Shown one piece after another: positions 38,071 to 46,638 of a stretch of 64,000 nt of DNA (the first letter of the stretch is position 1; each line of letters opens with the position of its first letter). A program made the translations under genes and the position numbers. Below the pieces are notes generated by a model that saw only the letters and a list, made by a program, of their open reading frames with translations, was not told where the DNA came from and did no database searches. The DNA comes from Candidatus Zipacnadia bacterium (GTDB lineage Bacteria; Armatimonadota; Zipacnadia; Zipacnadales; UBA5352). Location of the stretch: NCBI GenBank assembly GCA_029820945.1, contig JALGUJ010000002.1, forward strand, positions 47,921-111,920, in the 5' to 3' direction.

Positions 38071-38100
38071 TTGACAATCTTGCGGGGGGGGGGGGACACT
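38071..38100 (+). promoter_or_regulatory. Promoter-like element with a 12-G spacer tract
   Basis: A perfect -35 hexamer TTGACA (38071-38076) is followed at 18 bp by GACACT (38095-38100), a weak -10 with 3 of 6 matches. The spacer contains twelve consecutive G (38084-38095, the last G belonging to the -10). It lies 54 bp upstream of the TTG start of the LamG gene at 38154. Homopolymer slippage would change the -35/-10 spacing. Transcription from it is inferred, not shown. Confidence 0.4.
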
Positions 38101-38153
38101 CTGCCCAACGAAACAAGTCGCAATGTGAGTAGTTACGTCTGGAGAGACACGCA

Positions 38154-38891
38154 TTGCACCTACCGACCGTCACAGTGGCCGCATGCCTTATCGCACTCAG
38201 CGCCGCCGCGGGCCTCGCCGATGAGTTGGGTGGCCCCTATGGGCCAGACGAGCACACCATCCTGCTGATGCACTTCGATGAGCCGGGCGACCCAGCGGAT
38301 GCATCCGACCGTGATGTCTACGCGCAGAACTGGGGCGCCGAATCGGTGGACGGCAGGTTCGGCAGAGCCCTGCACTTCAACGGCGAGACCGACGTGTGCG
38401 TCTTCTCCGAGGACTTCACCCTTCCGCCGCGATCCACCGTCGAGCTGTGGCTGCGCATCGAGCCGGGGGAGTTCCTCCCCAGCCGCTACCTGCTGGGCAA
38501 GCCCCACGAATGGGGGATTGCCCTGGGTGAGCCCGACCTGCTCTACGCCGGCATCGGCCTTGACGGCGAGGACGCCACGATCCACACCCGTCTGCCACAG
38601 GCGCTCGATGACGGTCACTGGCACTATCTGGCCTCGATCTACGATGCGACGAGCCATGAGTACTGGATCTACCTTGATGGCCGCCTGGTCAAGCACCAGC
38701 AGGCCGGCCAGGGGGATATCCGCAGGCGCAAGTACGGCTCGCTTCAGATCGGCGACCTCGAGATTGGCCCCGGCAAGGAGTTCCGCGGCGCGATCGACGA
38801 AGTCCGCATCTCCGACCTCTGTCGCGCCCGTGGGCGCGAGACCCTTCAATTAGAGCCCCCTCCGGCGCCGGAGAGTGAGCCCCCGAGGTGA
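38154..38891 (+). CDS. Secreted single-LamG-domain protein
   Basis: A 245-residue protein with a TTG start and GGAGAG 7 nt upstream. Residues 1-23 are a signal peptide (PTVTVAACLIALSAAAGLA). Residues about 33-225 are one LamG/concanavalin-like domain: TILLMHFDEPGDPADAS, SVDGRFGRALHFNGE, STVELWLRIEPGEF, WHYLASIYDATSHEYWIYLDGRL, FRGAIDEVRISDL. The tail is proline/glutamate rich (EPPPAPESEPPR). There is no catalytic domain, so it is probably a binding protein or scaffold for the enzyme encoded 7 bp downstream, which ends in a LamG domain itself. Confidence 0.88.
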   Translation: MHLPTVTVAACLIALSAAAGLADELGGPYGPDEHTILLMHFDEPGDPADASDRDVYAQNWGAESVDGRFGRALHFNGETDVCVFSEDFTLPPRSTVELWLRIEPGEFLPSRYLLGKPHEWGIALGEPDLLYAGIGLDGEDATIHTRLPQALDDGHWHYLASIYDATSHEYWIYLDGRLVKHQQAGQGDIRRRKYGSLQIGDLEIGPGKEFRGAIDEVRISDLCRARGRETLQLEPPPAPESEPPR

Positions 38892-38898
38892 CTGTTAC

Positions 38899-41800
38899 GT
38901 GATACGAGAACGCTCGTGCATGCTTATGCTCGCACTGGCACTATGCGTCGCCGGGCACGGCCAGGATGCGGTGAGACTACGCACCGACCGCCTCCAGTTG
39001 CAGGTCAGCGGCCGCGCCCTGGGCCTCTCGCAGGTTGCCCTCGATGAGCCTGCGCGGCCCCTCAGCACCGGGCCGGCGGTCATCGCCGTCGAGGACGGCC
39101 GCGCGCGGGCCCCGCTGGCTGGCGAGGTGGTGGAGTTCCACGCCAATGACGGCACCGCCGAGCACGTATGGCGGTCTGAGGACGACGCGGTGAGGCTACG
39201 CCTGACCCAGACGGCGAGGCCTTCGCATCTGGCGATTTCTGTTGAGGTGGAAAACCTTGGTGACGAGCAGCGGTGGCTGCAGACGACCATCGAGCTTCCT
39301 GTCCAGGGTGCGGCGCTCGGGGATAATCGCGCGCTGTGGGATGGACGCGACCTGATCCCGCTCGTGAGCGGGACCGACACGCTGGTGACGAGCTGGAAGG
39401 GCCACTTCCCGATGACCTGCCTGTGGGGGGATGAGGCCGGCGTCGCGATCGGGGCGGAACCGATGCAGCTTCGAAGCTGGTGGCACTGGGGGCTGCAGGG
39501 CGAGAGGCTTCGCTGGGGCACGCGATTCGTCCTTGAGCCGGGCAAGTCTGAGGGCTTCGAGGCCGTCCTCTACGCCTTCGAGCCGCGCTACGGGCTGGGT
39601 GAGGCGCTGGAGCGCTTCTACGCGATCTACCCGGAGGTGTTCCGGCCGGCGGAGGGCATCGACCCGCGTGTGCTGGGCATGGGCGGGTACATCGGTGACT
39701 CAGCGGAGACTCGCAGGCTCGGCTGGGAGCACTCCCGGCGCTTCCACTTCGATTGGGAGTACGTCTACGGCCCCTACCAGCGCTCGGGAGACCCCTATCC
39801 GACGGAGGAGACGTGGGACCCGTCGCTGCCCTACAAGTACGACGCGCCTCACGTCGCCGCGCGAAAGAGCAGCCTGGAGGAGTTCCGCCACTGGCTGCGC
39901 GAGCGGACCGAGATGGGAAAGGTCACCCGCGCGATGCTGCACTACACGCTGGGGATGAACCAGTGGATCGCCGAGACCTACTTCCCCGAGGCGATCCGTC
40001 TCGATGCCGAGGGCAAGCCGGCCATGTCCCGGCGCGAGGGCCACTTTCAGGCGAACACAAACGTCTTCCTGCTGGCAGACCGCGCGTGGGACTTCTGGAC
40101 GAGAGGTTACCGCAACGTCGCGGAGCACTTCAAGCCCAGCGGGATCTCCTTCGACAACGCGGGCGGCACGGGGGTCTACCAGTACTGGCAGCAGGGCTCC
40201 GGCGTGAGCGAGACCCCGGGGCGGATGTACTGGAACAGCCCCGGTGAGGTCTATGGCCGCGTGAAGGACGAGCACGGCGTGGGCATCAGCGGCGCCATCG
40301 CGCACTCGAAGGCAATGTCGTACATCCACACGCTGCACGCCGACGGCCATCGCCTCGCGGTCTACGCTAACGGCGCGTGGGCCTGGCCCGCTGCAGTGCG
40401 CGCGGATGCGGGCATGCTCGAGGCCGCGCCCTACCGGCGCGTTGACCAGCTGTGGACGCTGCGCCGCATGTTCGGGCGCAAGCCGCTCACCTTCTGGGAG
40501 AACTACCAGATCATGCACCTTGACGAGTTCGACTGGGAGGAGGCGTCCCCGGAGCAGATCCGGGACAAGCTGCGCCAGAAGGTCGATGAGCTTATCCTCT
40601 ACTCACTTCACGCCGGCGCCCTTCCCCAGTTCAACTACCAGCGCGGCGTCGAGAAGCTGTGGCGGTGGCTGCCTCGCCTGAAGGCCCTGGCGCTGGCCGG
40701 CTGGCGCGCCACGCCCGCGGCCGCCGTAAGCTCGCCCGAGCTGTGGATCTCACGCTTCGGCGACGGCCCGGGGAGCTACCTGACCCTGTGTAATCCCGGC
40801 GATCAGCCGGCCGAGGCTCTTCTCATGCTCGACGAGGCCTACCTGGGCGAGACGTGGCTGCTGGATGAGTGGGGCGACGATGCAGGGCGGACGACATCCG
40901 CGCGTGCATCCGGCGGCATGTCGATAGAGCGCAGGCTCGGGGCCCGCGAGGGCGCGATCTACCAGGCCGTCGTCGCGGTGCGGGGCGCCCACGTGACCGA
41001 TGCCGACGTCGCCTGCGATCGTGATGTGCTCAGGCGCGGTTCTCTGGAGGCCCGCTTCTCAGTCGCCGAGCCCGGCCCCGCCTCACTCATAGTGGCGCTG
41101 CCGGCCGAGAGTCTGCCGCGAAGCGTGACGCTTAACGGCGAAGCACTGGCCTGGCAGCCCGCCGAGCTTGCCGTCGCAGGCGTCGGCGTCAAGGTTGAGG
41201 CGGCGCTGCAGGCGGCCAACACGCTACAGGTCACCTGGAACGCGGAGGTCATGCTCGGGGAGCCGAGGCACGAGTATCTGGACTTCCCCTTCGTCTCCGA
41301 TGACGAACAGCCGCTGGCCGCGATCGTGTTGCCCGCCGACGCGGCGGAGACCGACCGCAACACGGCGGCGCGCATCCAGGCCTACTTCCGGTACTGGTAC
41401 GCCATGAAGGGCTGGGAGGACTGGCGCGCCTACTACACGCCCGCCACGATCCCGGAGCATCGCCGCCACCTCGCGGAGCTGCCCATCGTCGGGCGGGCCG
41501 CGAAGGCACAGACCCCGCATCGAGTGGAGATAGTCGCGGGCTTCCATCCAGACCTGCCCGCCCCGCCGGATGGCTGCGCTGCTCGGATCAGCGTCACCGG
41601 TGAGCCCGCCTCGCGCTCGCTGCTCATCGAGGGCCGAAGCCCCGAGGCGCGCGAGCGCGCCATGCTGCGCCTATTGCGGCTACTCGACACGACGCACCAG
41701 TGGTACGGCAAGTTCACCTATAAGGTCCTCCCCTGCTCGCGGAAGGCCCGGATCGAGGAGATGTACCTCGATGCCGAGGATGGCTTTACCCGGTATCCAT

Positions 41801-42531
41801 GGGACGAGCGGCGCCAGCAACAGCAGGCAGAGGCGGGACCGGTCGATCCAGCGCAATGGTGGACACCGTATGAGCCGGACGCCCGTACGCTGCTGCTCTG
41901 CCACTGGGACGATCGGGACGACCTCGAGTACCGCGACGTGACCGGCCGCTACGCCGCGGCCGGCTACCCGGGGGGCACGCGCTACGTCGAGGGCCGGTTC
42001 GGCCGCGGCATCTGGGCGGGGGGGGACAGCACCGAGGTCGGAGTCGCCTTCGCAAACTACGGCAAGTGGGAGACCGACGAGGGGACCGTGGAGATGTGGT
42101 GGCGGCCCGACTTCGCCTCAGACAGCGGCCGGGAGGCGGTGCTGCTGAACTTCCGCGCAGACAAGAGCGGGGGCGAGGTTACCAACCGCTCGCGGCTGGA
42201 GGTGGTGGACGGGCGCCTGCGCTGGTGGGAGCGGGATTCGGCGGGCGAGGAGCACGTGGTCGCATCCGAGCCCCTGCAGTTCGGCGCCGGCGACTGGGTT
42301 CACGTTGCGGCGACGTGGGAAGTCGGCGGGCGGCTGCGGCTGCTGGTCAACGGAGAGGCAGTGGCCGACGAGCCCTACTGGACGCCGATCCCCGTGGAGG
42401 ATCTGCACCCGACCAGCATCTGGCGGGCCGGGATCTGGATTGGGCGAGGCACCGAGCACAATGCCGGTGGGGCGATAGACGAGTTGCGCATCTCCAGTTG
42501 TCCGCGCCGGTTCGCGTCGCCAGAGCTTTGA
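38899..42531 (+). CDS. Secreted glycosidase-like protein with C-terminal LamG domain
   Basis: A 1210-residue exported protein. The GTG at 38899 is chosen because GAGGTG (38884-38889) precedes it and it gives a signal peptide with a charged front (MIRERSCMLMLALALCVAG); ATG 38920 is the alternative. Residues about 25-240 are a beta-sandwich of the type that precedes alpha-galactosidase-like barrels (RPSHLAISVEVENLGDEQRW, LWDGRDLIPLVSG). A TIM-barrel-like region (about 250-620) has FDWEYVYGPYQRSG, GKVTRAMLHYTLGMNQW, HFKPSGISFDNAGGTG near 417 and HRLAVYANGAWAW. A further beta region and an alpha/beta region (TDRNTAARIQAYFRYWY, similar to DUF4838-type N-folds) follow. The LamG domain is at about 990-1205 (TLLLCHWDDRDDLEYRDVTG, GGAIDELRIS). 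Family and substrate unassigned. Confidence 0.86.
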   Translation: MIRERSCMLMLALALCVAGHGQDAVRLRTDRLQLQVSGRALGLSQVALDEPARPLSTGPAVIAVEDGRARAPLAGEVVEFHANDGTAEHVWRSEDDAVRLRLTQTARPSHLAISVEVENLGDEQRWLQTTIELPVQGAALGDNRALWDGRDLIPLVSGTDTLVTSWKGHFPMTCLWGDEAGVAIGAEPMQLRSWWHWGLQGERLRWGTRFVLEPGKSEGFEAVLYAFEPRYGLGEALERFYAIYPEVFRPAEGIDPRVLGMGGYIGDSAETRRLGWEHSRRFHFDWEYVYGPYQRSGDPYPTEETWDPSLPYKYDAPHVAARKSSLEEFRHWLRERTEMGKVTRAMLHYTLGMNQWIAETYFPEAIRLDAEGKPAMSRREGHFQANTNVFLLADRAWDFWTRGYRNVAEHFKPSGISFDNAGGTGVYQYWQQGSGVSETPGRMYWNSPGEVYGRVKDEHGVGISGAIAHSKAMSYIHTLHADGHRLAVYANGAWAWPAAVRADAGMLEAAPYRRVDQLWTLRRMFGRKPLTFWENYQIMHLDEFDWEEASPEQIRDKLRQKVDELILYSLHAGALPQFNYQRGVEKLWRWLPRLKALALAGWRATPAAAVSSPELWISRFGDGPGSYLTLCNPGDQPAEALLMLDEAYLGETWLLDEWGDDAGRTTSARASGGMSIERRLGAREGAIYQAVVAVRGAHVTDADVACDRDVLRRGSLEARFSVAEPGPASLIVALPAESLPRSVTLNGEALAWQPAELAVAGVGVKVEAALQAANTLQVTWNAEVMLGEPRHEYLDFPFVSDDEQPLAAIVLPADAAETDRNTAARIQAYFRYWYAMKGWEDWRAYYTPATIPEHRRHLAELPIVGRAAKAQTPHRVEIVAGFHPDLPAPPDGCAARISVTGEPASRSLLIEGRSPEARERAMLRLLRLLDTTHQWYGKFTYKVLPCSRKARIEEMYLDAEDGFTRYPWDERRQQQQAEAGPVDPAQWWTPYEPDARTLLLCHWDDRDDLEYRDVTGRYAAAGYPGGTRYVEGRFGRGIWAGGDSTEVGVAFANYGKWETDEGTVEMWWRPDFASDSGREAVLLNFRADKSGGEVTNRSRLEVVDGRLRWWERDSAGEEHVVASEPLQFGAGDWVHVAATWEVGGRLRLLVNGEAVADEPYWTPIPVEDLHPTSIWRAGIWIGRGTEHNAGGAIDELRISSCPRRFASPEL

Positions 42532-42577
42532 CGTGCCGCGGAGCTATGCGTATCGTTCACAGGAGGTGTTGGTGGTA

Positions 42578-42709
42578 GTGCACGACGGTGATGAGATAGG
42601 GACGTACGCTCTCCCAACGAGGGAGATTGCAGGCATAACAGCTCGTGAAAGGGGGATCTCTGAGCTATGCAACGACGTATTGGATTCACGCTCATCGAAC
42701 TGCTGGTAG
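42578..42709 (+). CDS. Candidate 43-residue leader peptide overlapping the prepilin start
   Basis: A consensus ribosome site AGGAGGTG (42561-42568) has no annotated gene. A GTG 9 nt later opens a 43-codon frame ([16 protein letters not shown] ... SNCW, TAG 42707-42709) that runs across the start of the H-X9-DG prepilin gene in another frame. The prepilin's own ribosome site is distant (GGGGGAT). Translation of this frame could couple or limit prepilin expression. No homology known; low confidence. Confidence 0.25.
   Translation: MHDGDEIGTYALPTREIAGITARERGISELCNDVLDSRSSNCW
42610..42626 (+). promoter_or_regulatory. Hairpin upstream of the prepilin gene
   Basis: TCTCCC and GGGAGA form a perfect 6-bp stem with loop AACGA in the 135-bp gap between the 38899-42531 gene and the prepilin gene. 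No T-run follows. It may end the upstream transcript or affect translation of the candidate leader frame it lies in. Confidence 0.35.
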
Positions 42710-43269
42710 TGATCGCCATTATCGCGATCCTGGCAGCCATCCTCTTCCCGGTCTTCGCCCGGGCACGTGAGAAGGCGCGCCAGACGAACTGTCTGAGCAA
42801 CGTGAAGCAGATCATGCTCGGCGTCCTGCAGTACGCGCAGGATTACGACGAGCGCATGCCCGGCCGTGGCAACATCTACGTAGGCGACCCGGCCTGGGGC
42901 GAGGCGATCTACCCGTACGTGAAGAACATCGGTGTCTTCAACTGCCCCAGTTCCTTCGGCCAGGGCATCCAGAATGTCGGCGACCTGCACAACGATCAGA
43001 CCTATGATTACGGCTGGAACTACCACACGGATAATACCCGCAATGGCTGCAAGCTGGCGCTGATCACCTACCCGGCGGAGGCTCTGGTCATTATCGATTG
43101 CGACCACTACATCATCGATCCGTGGCGAGACGATGGCCACTGGATCGACAGCGACGGCGCCGCCCGGCACAACGAGGGGGCGAACATCGGCTGGGCCGAT
43201 GGACATGCCAAGTGGATGAAGCCCACGAACTACCTCGATGAGGACTACTGGACCTGGGTGCGGAACTGA
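42667..43269 (+). CDS. Prepilin-like protein with H-X9-DG C-terminal motif
   Basis: A 200-residue protein with a class III (type IV pilin) signal: [13 protein letters not shown], cleavage after Gly6, Glu11 as the +5 glutamate, then one hydrophobic helix to about residue 28. [16 protein letters not shown] and [10 protein letters not shown] follow. The C-terminus has the processing-associated motif H-X9-DG (His168 to Asp178-Gly179 in [17 protein letters not shown]). The N-terminal wording is characteristic of Armatimonadota, which encode many such pseudopilins, often next to secreted enzymes. It may form part of a type II secretion-like or surface filament. No partner pilus genes are in the window. 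Confidence 0.93.
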   Translation: MQRRIGFTLIELLVVIAIIAILAAILFPVFARAREKARQTNCLSNVKQIMLGVLQYAQDYDERMPGRGNIYVGDPAWGEAIYPYVKNIGVFNCPSSFGQGIQNVGDLHNDQTYDYGWNYHTDNTRNGCKLALITYPAEALVIIDCDHYIIDPWRDDGHWIDSDGAARHNEGANIGWADGHAKWMKPTNYLDEDYWTWVRN

Positions 43270-43289
43270 ATCCGGTGAACCAATTGCAG

Positions 43290-43465
43290 TCGAGGCGGGC
43301 GAGTGATCGCCGCCGCGGATGAGACCTTGAGGGCGGCGATCTCCCGCTCCACGCGGAACACGCCCGCCGACGGTCATTCGAAGGCGACGCCGCGGGGGTG
43401 GGCATGCGCCTGCCCCGGCGCGATGCCGGCAGAGCCGTCAGCACCACGGTTATCCAGGTGCGCAT
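43290..43465 (-). pseudogene. Decayed 5' end of a secreted-protein gene
   Basis: Five bases after the stop of the remnant at 43470, an ATG (43465, with GGGAG 7 nt upstream) opens MRTWITVVLTAL, a signal-peptide start. After about 12 codons the sense moves to another frame (AGIAPGQAHAHPRGVAFE, completing a signal peptide with AHA cleavage), then meets TGA and continues PSAGVFRVEREIAALKVSS. Homology-like sense fades near 43290, where the convergent prepilin gene ends at 43269. I read it as the surviving start of a third gene with one frameshift and one in-frame stop. Confidence 0.4.
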
Positions 43466-43469
43466 CGGA

Positions 43470-44378
43470 TCACTCCCGCGGCGCGACCGTTAGGGTGGCC
43501 CCTCCCTGGACGCCGGTGGCGATGTCGCGTGCCCGCACTTGCCAGACGCCGGGCGGGTCGTTCAGCGCGAAGGGAATGGCGATCTCCGCCTGCCCGCGCT
43601 CGGCCAGCACGTTGCGCGTATACGCCTCGCTCAGGTTCCCACGCGGATCGCGCACCTCGACGCGCAGGACGTGGTCGCCGGGCGTGGGCGCGGATGTGCC
43701 GACCATCGCGATGACGGTGCAGGTCTCGCTGACGGTAGCCACCCCCGCATCCACGGTGACGGCCTCGACGCGGTAGGGCAGGAGCGCGTAGAGCGCGGTC
43801 TGGCCGGGCGCGAGGTCGGCGGTGATCGAGCGCTTGCGGCCCAGGTGCTCGCCGGCGCGCACGTCGTAGACCTCGGCCTCCGCGGGCAGTGTGAGGGTCA
43901 TCGGGCCGTCGCTCAGCTCGAACCGGCGCTCACGGAGCACGCCGAGCAGCTTCAGCGGCCCGCGCTCGAGCGCGACCACCTCGTATTCGCCCGGCTCGCC
44001 CGGCGCGTGGCCCATCTCGGCGATCTTCGACAGCCCCGCGAACGCCTCGGCATCCAGCCACGCCAGCATCTCATTCGTGCGCGGCGCGACGAAGGTCAGG
44101 GCGTACGCGCGCCCGCCGCCCTCGTGCTCCTTACGCACGATCCCCGGCTCGCCCTCCGCGTCCGCGTAGACCTCGACAGGCGCATCCGAGCCGAACCAGA
44201 CGCTCCGGCCGGGAGGCGCGCCGGCCTGCTCCCAGTCGGGCGGGGGTTCGCCGACGGTCTCACCCTCGGTCTCCTCAAAGCCGGGGTTGACCGGCTCCAG
44301 CGGCTCCTCGGCCTCTGCTTACCAGCAGACAGCCAGTAGGGGGAGCACCGTTGCACCGAGGTACCATCTTCGCATCAT
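43470..44378 (-). pseudogene. Remnant of a GH42-like secreted glycosidase: signal peptide, in-frame TAA, N-part and C-terminal module
   Basis: Tandem ATG codons at 44378/44375 start MMRRWYLGATVLPLLAVCW, a signal peptide that is cut by TAA at codon 20 (44321-44319). In the same frame the sequence then continues AEAEEPLEPVNPGFEETEG ... WEQAGAPPG, a CBM4/9-like opening. It passes without a catalytic domain into the end of a GH42-like enzyme: AEVYDVRAGEHLG, ALYALLPYRVEAV, PFALNDPPGVWQVRARD. The last part aligns by eye with the C-termini of the 4743 and 51053 proteins. About 1000-1200 residues expected between are missing. GTG 44138 could give a shorter product without signal peptide, but nothing supports it. 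Confidence 0.65.
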
Positions 44379-44558
44379 CGGTCTCACGCCCCCTGAGTGG
44401 GAATAGCGACTCGCCACGGCTTCGGCTTGCCTCTGCAGCTATTGCCTCGTGACGGTGGTGATTCCTCCTGCGCCCCGGGCGGCAGGTGGCCCCACGGGAT
44501 GCGGCGAAGCAACGCACTCCGCCGGGAGTTGACTGACCTCGTACGCCGGGATGTGAGA

Positions 44559-46547
44559 ATGAGCGAGAGCACCGAGTCGATGCAGCGGCGGAACGAGAAC
44601 GACAGCTCGGGGCCCTCAGAGCTGGTCGGCATCACCGTTCGCTCTTTCGTGCTGGTGGTGCTGCTGACCGTGCTTACCTACCTGGTCATCAACCGGCTGG
44701 GGTTCATGCAGCTCGTGCCGCCGGTGCCGGCGCTGATTCTGCTGCTGCTGCTGGTGGGCTGCAACAAGATCGTTGAGGGGGTTACCAGAGCGCTGCCGCG
44801 TGGGAGATTCCTGCGCCCCCTGAGCCGTGGTGAGCTGCTGCTGATCTACGTCGCGATCTCCATGGCGCCGGTCATGAGCCGCGGGGTCTACGTCTTCCAC
44901 TACCTGCTCTACCCGGCCTACTACGGCAACGACGTGAACCAGTGGCAGGAGTTCTTCCAGCACTACCCCGACTTCTACGCCCCGCGGGACCCGGGGGTGA
45001 TCAAGGGCTTCTTCGAGGGTTCGAGCAGCGGTCTGATCCCCTGGGAGGCCTGGCGCACCCCGCTGCTCTGGTGGATGACCTTCAACATGCTGGTGATGGT
45101 CGCGGTCGGCTGCCTGGTGGCCTTCTTCCGGCGCCAGTGGGCGGAGGCGGAGCGGCTGCGCTATCCGCTGCTGGTGCTGCCGCTGGAGATCACGGGCGGC
45201 TTCGAGGGCTCGGCGGTGGAGCGCGGCTTCTTCTTCCGCGATCCACTCATGTGGCTGGGCTTCACCATCGCCGTGGTCTACAACTGCTTCCGCATCGCCC
45301 ATGAGATCTACCCGGCCTTCCCTGAGGTGCAGCACTACATCCGCCTGGCGATGGGCATCGCGGACCCGCCCTGGCGGTGGATCAGGCCGCTGAACATGCA
45401 CTTCCGGCTGGACGTGTGGGGGCTGTCGTACCTGATGCCCGGCGACGTGCTGCTCACCGCCTGGGTCACGTACTTCGGGATGAAGACCATCAAGATTGTG
45501 GGGCTGCAGTCGGGCTACCGCAAGTGGCGCTTCCCGTTCTACCAGGAGGTCAGCTCCGGAGCGTGCATCGCCCTGACGCTGTCGATGCTCTACGTGGCGC
45601 GCCACCATTTCCGGCGCATCGCGCGCAGCATCCTTCGCGGGCCGGGCGCCTATGACGAGAACGAGCCGATGAGCTACCGGCTGCTGGTGGTGCTGTTCGT
45701 CGCCAGCACCGCGGCCATGATCTGGATGCTGCTGCACGCCGGGCACCGGATCGACCTGCTGCTGATCTACTTCGCGGTGCTCTACATGTTCGTGCTCGTC
45801 GCGGCGCGCATCCGGGCGGAGGCCGGCCCTCCGGTGACCTGGACCCACCCCTACGGCTACGACACCGAGGTCGCGATCCATCTCTTGGGCAGCCGCTACA
45901 TCCGCGGCTACGGCAGCATCCAGCCGATGGTGCTCTACTACGCGCTGTTCTACATCGGCCGCACGGTGTTCGCGCACAGCGGCTCGCAGTACTTCGCCGA
46001 CGGCTACCGGCTCGTGGACTACGGCAGGGCGAAGCGCGCCGCGGCCCTCAAGCTGATGATGGTCGTCCTGGTCATCTCAGGCTTCCTGGCCTTCTGGACG
46101 CACCTGGACCTGGGCTACACCTACGGCCAGGCCTTCTACTTCGCGGGCGAGGGCCGGGAGCACCGCACCTGGCCGCTCAACTGGTCGCGCCAGTATTACC
46201 GCTTCCTCGATCTCGCGCTCGACAACCCCCAGGGCCCCGACCGCGCACGAGTGACGGGCTACGCCGCGGGCTTCGCGGCGACGGCGGCCATCACGTGGGG
46301 CCGGCTGAACTTGAGCGCCTTCCCGCTGCATCCCCTCGGCGTGGTGCTGGGTACGCTCTACAACGACTGGTCGCCCTACTGGGCGCCCTTCCTCTTCGCC
46401 TGGCTCGCGCAACGCCTCGCCTTACGCTACGGCGGGCTGCCGGCCTATAGGCGCTTCGTGCCGGCGTGGCTGGGCATGTTCCTGGGCCATACGCTCATCG
46501 GCAACGTGCTGCGCGGCATCATCATCCGGCTGAAGACCGGCCTGTAG
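44559..46547 (+). CDS. Polytopic membrane protein, DUF6785/DUF6784-like (OPT-like)
   Basis: A 662-residue integral membrane protein with roughly 12 or more hydrophobic segments (e.g. FVLVVLLTVLTYLVI, ALILLLLLVGCNKIV, MTFNMLVMVAVGCLVAFF, LLVVLFVASTAAMIWML, LLLIYFAVLYMFVLVAA, MVVLVISGFLAFW). The periplasmic/loop text FHYLLYPAYYGNDVNQWQEFF, 'FRRQWAEAERLRYPLLVLPLEI' (in pieces: FRRQWAEAERLRYP, LLVLPLEI) and HPLGVVLGTLYNDWSPYWAP is what I associate with DUF6785/DUF6784 proteins, which resemble oligopeptide transporter (OPT) folds. ATG 44559 is preferred to earlier starts because the upstream frame is not hydrophobic or conserved-looking. It is the only transporter-like gene of the island and may import enzyme products. 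Followed after 91 bp by a DUF4091-type gene. Confidence 0.85.
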   Translation: MSESTESMQRRNENDSSGPSELVGITVRSFVLVVLLTVLTYLVINRLGFMQLVPPVPALILLLLLVGCNKIVEGVTRALPRGRFLRPLSRGELLLIYVAISMAPVMSRGVYVFHYLLYPAYYGNDVNQWQEFFQHYPDFYAPRDPGVIKGFFEGSSSGLIPWEAWRTPLLWWMTFNMLVMVAVGCLVAFFRRQWAEAERLRYPLLVLPLEITGGFEGSAVERGFFFRDPLMWLGFTIAVVYNCFRIAHEIYPAFPEVQHYIRLAMGIADPPWRWIRPLNMHFRLDVWGLSYLMPGDVLLTAWVTYFGMKTIKIVGLQSGYRKWRFPFYQEVSSGACIALTLSMLYVARHHFRRIARSILRGPGAYDENEPMSYRLLVVLFVASTAAMIWMLLHAGHRIDLLLIYFAVLYMFVLVAARIRAEAGPPVTWTHPYGYDTEVAIHLLGSRYIRGYGSIQPMVLYYALFYIGRTVFAHSGSQYFADGYRLVDYGRAKRAAALKLMMVVLVISGFLAFWTHLDLGYTYGQAFYFAGEGREHRTWPLNWSRQYYRFLDLALDNPQGPDRARVTGYAAGFAATAAITWGRLNLSAFPLHPLGVVLGTLYNDWSPYWAPFLFAWLAQRLALRYGGLPAYRRFVPAWLGMFLGHTLIGNVLRGIIIRLKTGL

Positions 46548-46638
46548 CGCCGCCGCCCCGACGGAGGCTCCGCCGGCCCGTGTGCCGAATACCTGAGCGG
46601 ACGCGACTGTATGGAGCCGAAACGGATCGGTGATCGCC

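Noticed and set aside
42569..42597. Promoter TTGGTG-N17-TGAGAT before the prepilin gene
   Set aside because: The -10 matches only three bases and the element overlaps the orphan ribosome site; too weak to call.
44319..44321. Reading the TAA in the 43470-44378 remnant as a recoded sense codon
   Set aside because: No known recoding uses TAA in such bacteria. TAA acts as an ordinary stop at 38043-38045, and the gene also lacks its catalytic domain.
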